From Gemmatimonadales bacterium (lineage in GTDB: Bacteria; Gemmatimonadota; Gemmatimonadetes; Gemmatimonadales; GWC2-71-9): 9,404 nucleotides of DNA. Below the pieces are notes generated by a model. It searched no databases, was not told the origin of the DNA, and saw only the letters and a program-made list of their open reading frames with translations. The DNA lies in the NCBI GenBank assembly GCA_013816685.1, contig JACDDX010000044.1, positions 1-9,404 on the forward strand, given 5' to 3'. Both the position numbers and the translations under genes were made by a program. Below are positions 6,762 to 9,404 of the stretch, one piece after another; position 1 is the stretch's first letter; each line of letters begins with the position of its first letter.

Positions 6762-8470
6762 CGGCGTCCGGCGCGGATCTCGGCGGGGAAGTCGCGCTCC
6801 GGCTGGCGCAGCAGGAACGTGAACTGGTCCGGCTTCGCGACGAGGTGGCGCGGTGGCGGGCGGCCGCGGCCAAGCTGCCGCTCCGGACTGACAGCGACTT
6901 CACGTCGGTCTCCGGCAGCGCGGTGAACGCCGTCTACACGTCGCTCGATCAGCCCGCCGATGGCTTCGGTGCAACCACGCTTCCCGGCCAGTATCCGTTC
7001 ACCCGCGGCATCCACCCCACGATGTACCGCGGCCGGCTCTGGACGATGCGACAGTTCGCGGGATTCGGCACGGCCGAAGACACCAACGCACGGTACAAGT
7101 TCCTGCTCGAGCGGGGACAGACCGGGCTGTCGGTCGCCTTCGACTTCCCGACGCTGATGGGCTATGACTCCGACCATCCGCGCTCCGAGGGCGAGGTGGG
7201 GAAATGCGGCGTCGCCATCTCCAGTCTCGCCGACATGGAGACGCTCTTTGAGGGGATTCCGCTGGGCGAGGTCTCGACTTCGATGACGATCAACGGCCCC
7301 GCGGCGATGCTGTTCTGCTTCTACGTCGCGGCTGCCGAGCGCCAGGGCGTGCCTATCGCTGACCTGCAGGGCACCATTCAGAACGACATCCTGAAGGAGT
7401 ACATGGCGCAGCACGCCTGGATCTATCCGGCGGAGCCCGCGCTCAAGATCATCGTCGACCTCTTCGAGTGGGCGTCCTATCACACGCCCAAGTGGAACAC
7501 GATCTCCATTTCCGGCTATCACATCCGAGAGGCGGGAGCCACCGCCGCGCAGGAGCTCGCCTTCACCCTCGCCAACGGTTTCTGCTACGTCGAGCACGGA
7601 CGCGAGCGGGGCCTCGACGTGGATGGATTCGCGCCGAGGCTTTCGTTCTTCTGGGACGTGCACAACGACTTCTTCGAGGAGATCGCGAAGCTGCGCGCGG
7701 CGCGGCGGATCTGGGCCCGGCACATGCGCGAACGGTTCGGCGCCCGCGACGAGCGGAGCTGGCGGATGCGGTTCCATTGCCAGACCGCCGGCGTGACGCT
7801 CACCGCGCAACAGCCGCACAACAACGTGGTGCGGGTCGCCTACCAGGCCCTCGCGGCGGTGCTTGGCGGCGCCCAGTCACTGCACACCAACGCTTTCGAC
7901 GAGACGCTGGCGCTGCCCACCGAGGAGTCGGTGCGCATCGCGCTCCGCACCCAGCAGATCCTGGCGTACGAGACCGGCGTGCCCAATGTGGCCGACCCGC
8001 TGGGCGGGTCGTATTACCTTGAGGCCCTCACCGACGCGCTCGAGCGCGAAGCCGAAGGGCTGTTTGCCGAGATCGAGGCGCAGGGTGGGGTCGTGCGCGC
8101 CATCGAGACCGGCTGGTTTCAGCGCCAGATCGCGCATTCGTCGATGCGCTTTCAGTCGGAGGTCGAGCGCGGACGGCGCACGATCGTGGGGCTCAACGAT
8201 TTCGAGGAGGAGGCGGAGGCGCCGGTGGAAATCCTGAAGGTGGGCGATGCCGCCGGACGGACTCAGCGCGAGCGGCTGGCCCACCTCCGTCAGCAGCGTG
8301 ACGGCGCGCTCGTCGCCCGGCGGCTCGACGCGCTCCACTCCGCGGCTGGCTCCGCCCAGAACATCATACCCGCCATGCTGGACTGCGCGCGTGCCTACTG
8401 CACGCTGTTCGAGATCCGGCATGTGCTCGAGGAAATTTATGGCAGCTACCGCGAACCGGTCTTCTTCTGA
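6758..8470 (+). CDS. icmA: Coenzyme B12-dependent acyl-CoA mutase large subunit, isobutyryl-CoA mutase-like
   Basis: This 570-residue protein is the substrate-binding TIM-barrel subunit of an adenosylcobalamin-dependent acyl-CoA mutase. A short charged N-terminal helix (11-36) precedes the catalytic domain. Family motifs are YPFTRGIHPTMYRG (79-92), SVAFDFPTLMGYDSDHPRSEG (from 125), GTIQNDILKEYM (205-216), WNTISISGYHIREAGAT (246-262) with His255, and QSLHTNAFDE (373-382). Compared from memory with Propionibacterium methylmalonyl-CoA mutase, the match is gapless from Tyr89 to His244 with a constant offset of 11. At the specificity positions it has Phe100 instead of Tyr89 and Gln218 instead of Arg207. 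This Phe/Gln pair is the signature of isobutyryl-CoA mutase, which interconverts isobutyryl-CoA and n-butyryl-CoA. The chain stops at YREPVFF, without the B12-binding domain (no DxHxxG), so a separate small subunit is needed and is not in this window. It overlaps the chaperone gene by 4 nt and the next gene by 32 nt. Automatic annotation would probably say methylmalonyl-CoA mutase. Confidence 0.9.
   Translation: MTASGADLGGEVALRLAQQERELVRLRDEVARWRAAAAKLPLRTDSDFTSVSGSAVNAVYTSLDQPADGFGATTLPGQYPFTRGIHPTMYRGRLWTMRQFAGFGTAEDTNARYKFLLERGQTGLSVAFDFPTLMGYDSDHPRSEGEVGKCGVAISSLADMETLFEGIPLGEVSTSMTINGPAAMLFCFYVAAAERQGVPIADLQGTIQNDILKEYMAQHAWIYPAEPALKIIVDLFEWASYHTPKWNTISISGYHIREAGATAAQELAFTLANGFCYVEHGRERGLDVDGFAPRLSFFWDVHNDFFEEIAKLRAARRIWARHMRERFGARDERSWRMRFHCQTAGVTLTAQQPHNNVVRVAYQALAAVLGGAQSLHTNAFDETLALPTEESVRIALRTQQILAYETGVPNVADPLGGSYYLEALTDALEREAEGLFAEIEAQGGVVRAIETGWFQRQIAHSSMRFQSEVERGRRTIVGLNDFEEEAEAPVEILKVGDAAGRTQRERLAHLRQQRDGALVARRLDALHSAAGSAQNIIPAMLDCARAYCTLFEIRHVLEEIYGSYREPVFF
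8429..8434 (+). promoter_or_regulatory. Ribosome binding site inside the mutase gene, for the release-factor-like gene
   Basis: GAGGAA is embedded in mutase codons and ends 4 nt before the ATG at 8439 (6 nt from its GAGG core). It is what decides the overlapping start of the downstream gene. Confidence 0.6.
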
Positions 8471-9404
8471 CGGCATCGCCCCGACGGCCCTCGCCGAGCA
8501 GCGTGACCGACTCACGGAGGTCAAGCCCGGCCGCCATCGGGTGGTGAGCTGCTATCTCAAGCTCGAGCCGCGCGACCGCAGCCGCAACAAGTACCTCATC
8601 AAGCTGAAGAATCGCGCGAAGGCCGTCGCGCAGGGCCTGCCTCGGCTCAAGCTCGGACGGGAGGAGCATGACGCCGTGCTGCGCGACCTCGAGCGGGTTC
8701 AGCAGCATCTGCGCGCGCCGGGCAATCTTCCCCACACCCAGGGCATCGCCATCTTCGCCTGCGAAGGCCTCGCGCTGTTCGAGACCCTTCCGCTGCCGCT
8801 GGTCTACCGCTCGCGACTGGGCGTCGACGCGACCCCGCTGGTTCGGGAACTGGCCTCGCTGGAGGATGAGTTCGGCCGCCTGCTGACCGTCGTGCTCGAT
8901 CGAACCAGCGCCCGGTTCTTCGAGGTCACCGCATTCGAGGCGCGTGAGCTTCCTGGCCTGCGCGCCGACGCTACCCGGGGCAAGCGCTTCCACGCCGATC
9001 AGGGCGGATCGGGCGGCTGGGGCGAGCACGCCTACAACAACCGGATCCGGGAAGAGAAGCAGCGCCACTACGAGGCCATCGCCCGGCAGCTCTTCACGCT
9101 CGATCGGCGCCAGCCCGCCCGGGGCATCGTGCTCGCCGGCACCGGCACCGAGGCCGGCGCGGTCGAGCCGTTCCTGCATACCTACCTAGCCGACCGGCTG
9201 CTGGGCACGGCCAAGCTCAATCCCAAAGACGCCACCCTCGGGTCGGTCCACGCGGGCACGCTGGCGGTCCGCGAGACCTGGGAGAGGGCGCAGGAGCGCA
9301 AACTGGTGACCGAGATGCTCGACGGCGAGGGCAGCGGCTGGGCGCTCAACGGCATCACGCCGACGCTGCGCGCGCTCTCGCGGGGGCAGGTCCGCGCGCT
9401 GCTG
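8439..9404 (+). CDS. Bacterial eRF1-like (baeRF-type) protein, 3' end outside window
   Basis: This open frame of 322 codons runs to the last base without a stop, so the C-terminus is missing. It resembles bacterial homologues of archaeal/eukaryotic peptide release factor 1 (baeRF families), proposed to act in ribosome rescue or quality control. An N-terminal domain (about 34-145) begins with VVSCYLKLEP, the usual first strand. The central eRF1 domain-2-like part starts with VVLDRTSARFFEV (151-163), followed by a glycine-rich loop QGGSGGWGEHAYNN (188-201) and a helix RIREEKQRHYEAIARQL (202-218). Then VLAGTGTEAG (231-240) and LLGTAKLNP (254-262) fit the family pattern before the third domain. 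The ATG at 8439 is chosen because it has a well-spaced GAGG and the frame overlaps the mutase by 32 nt. The N-terminal 25 residues look disordered. Family membership is likely from fold-level motifs recalled; the exact baeRF subfamily and function are not established. Confidence 0.75.
   Translation, partial: MAATANRSSSDGIAPTALAEQRDRLTEVKPGRHRVVSCYLKLEPRDRSRNKYLIKLKNRAKAVAQGLPRLKLGREEHDAVLRDLERVQQHLRAPGNLPHTQGIAIFACEGLALFETLPLPLVYRSRLGVDATPLVRELASLEDEFGRLLTVVLDRTSARFFEVTAFEARELPGLRADATRGKRFHADQGGSGGWGEHAYNNRIREEKQRHYEAIARQLFTLDRRQPARGIVLAGTGTEAGAVEPFLHTYLADRLLGTAKLNPKDATLGSVHAGTLAVRETWERAQERKLVTEMLDGEGSGWALNGITPTLRALSRGQVRALL

Noticed and set aside
6707..7819. Minus-strand open frame of about 370 codons opposite the mutase gene
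   Set aside because: It has no family motif, and the + strand codes for a strongly conserved mutase with intact active-site motifs over the same bases.
6758..8470. Simple label methylmalonyl-CoA mutase
   Set aside because: The family is right, but Phe100 and Gln218 replace the Tyr and Arg needed for methylmalonyl-CoA recognition, so the more specific substrate claim is not supported.

Overview
The window is a dense, very GC-rich bacterial segment in which every supported gene lies on the + strand. There are eight clear coding regions plus one possible 27-codon frame. No tRNA, rRNA, CRISPR array, insertion sequence or long repeat is visible, and no stretch over 300 bases lacks a gene. Junctions are tight: stop/start overlaps of 4 nt at 799 (GTGA), 1989 (ATGA) and 6758 (ATGA), a 32-nt overlap at 8439-8470, and a largest gap of 87 nt. 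This suggests one long transcript or two or three closely spaced ones. The high GC and this mixture of families recall Gemmatimonadota or similar soil bacteria. That is an impression only, since there is no rRNA or marker gene to test it.

Left part (1-3326) is a divalent-cation module. It holds the 3' part of a CorC/CNNM-type CBS-pair protein cut by the window start, a second complete paralogue with its membrane domain, and a complete MgtE magnesium channel. All three overlap or nearly overlap and should be translated together.

Middle part (3342-5642) holds two membrane-associated genes: a UbiB/ABC1 atypical kinase with two C-terminal membrane helices and a short DedA/VTT membrane protein. 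A 27-codon frame coupled to the UbiB stop sits between them.

Right part (5691-9404) is a cobalamin-dependent acyl-CoA mutase module followed by a translation-factor-like gene. A MeaB-type G-protein chaperone overlaps a 570-residue mutase large subunit that has no B12-binding domain. The two residues that separate methylmalonyl-CoA from isobutyryl-CoA mutases are Phe100 and Gln218 here, the isobutyryl-CoA mutase pair, so the common label 'methylmalonyl-CoA mutase' is probably wrong for this gene. The B12-binding small subunit is not in the window. The last gene starts inside the mutase gene, runs off the window end, and encodes a bacterial relative of eukaryotic/archaeal release factor 1 (baeRF type) with a glycine-rich loop.

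The families are known. The points that deserve follow-up are the mutase specificity, the unfused chaperone-mutase arrangement with a missing partner subunit, and the release-factor-like gene embedded in the same operon. I see no convincing evidence of a wholly new system.
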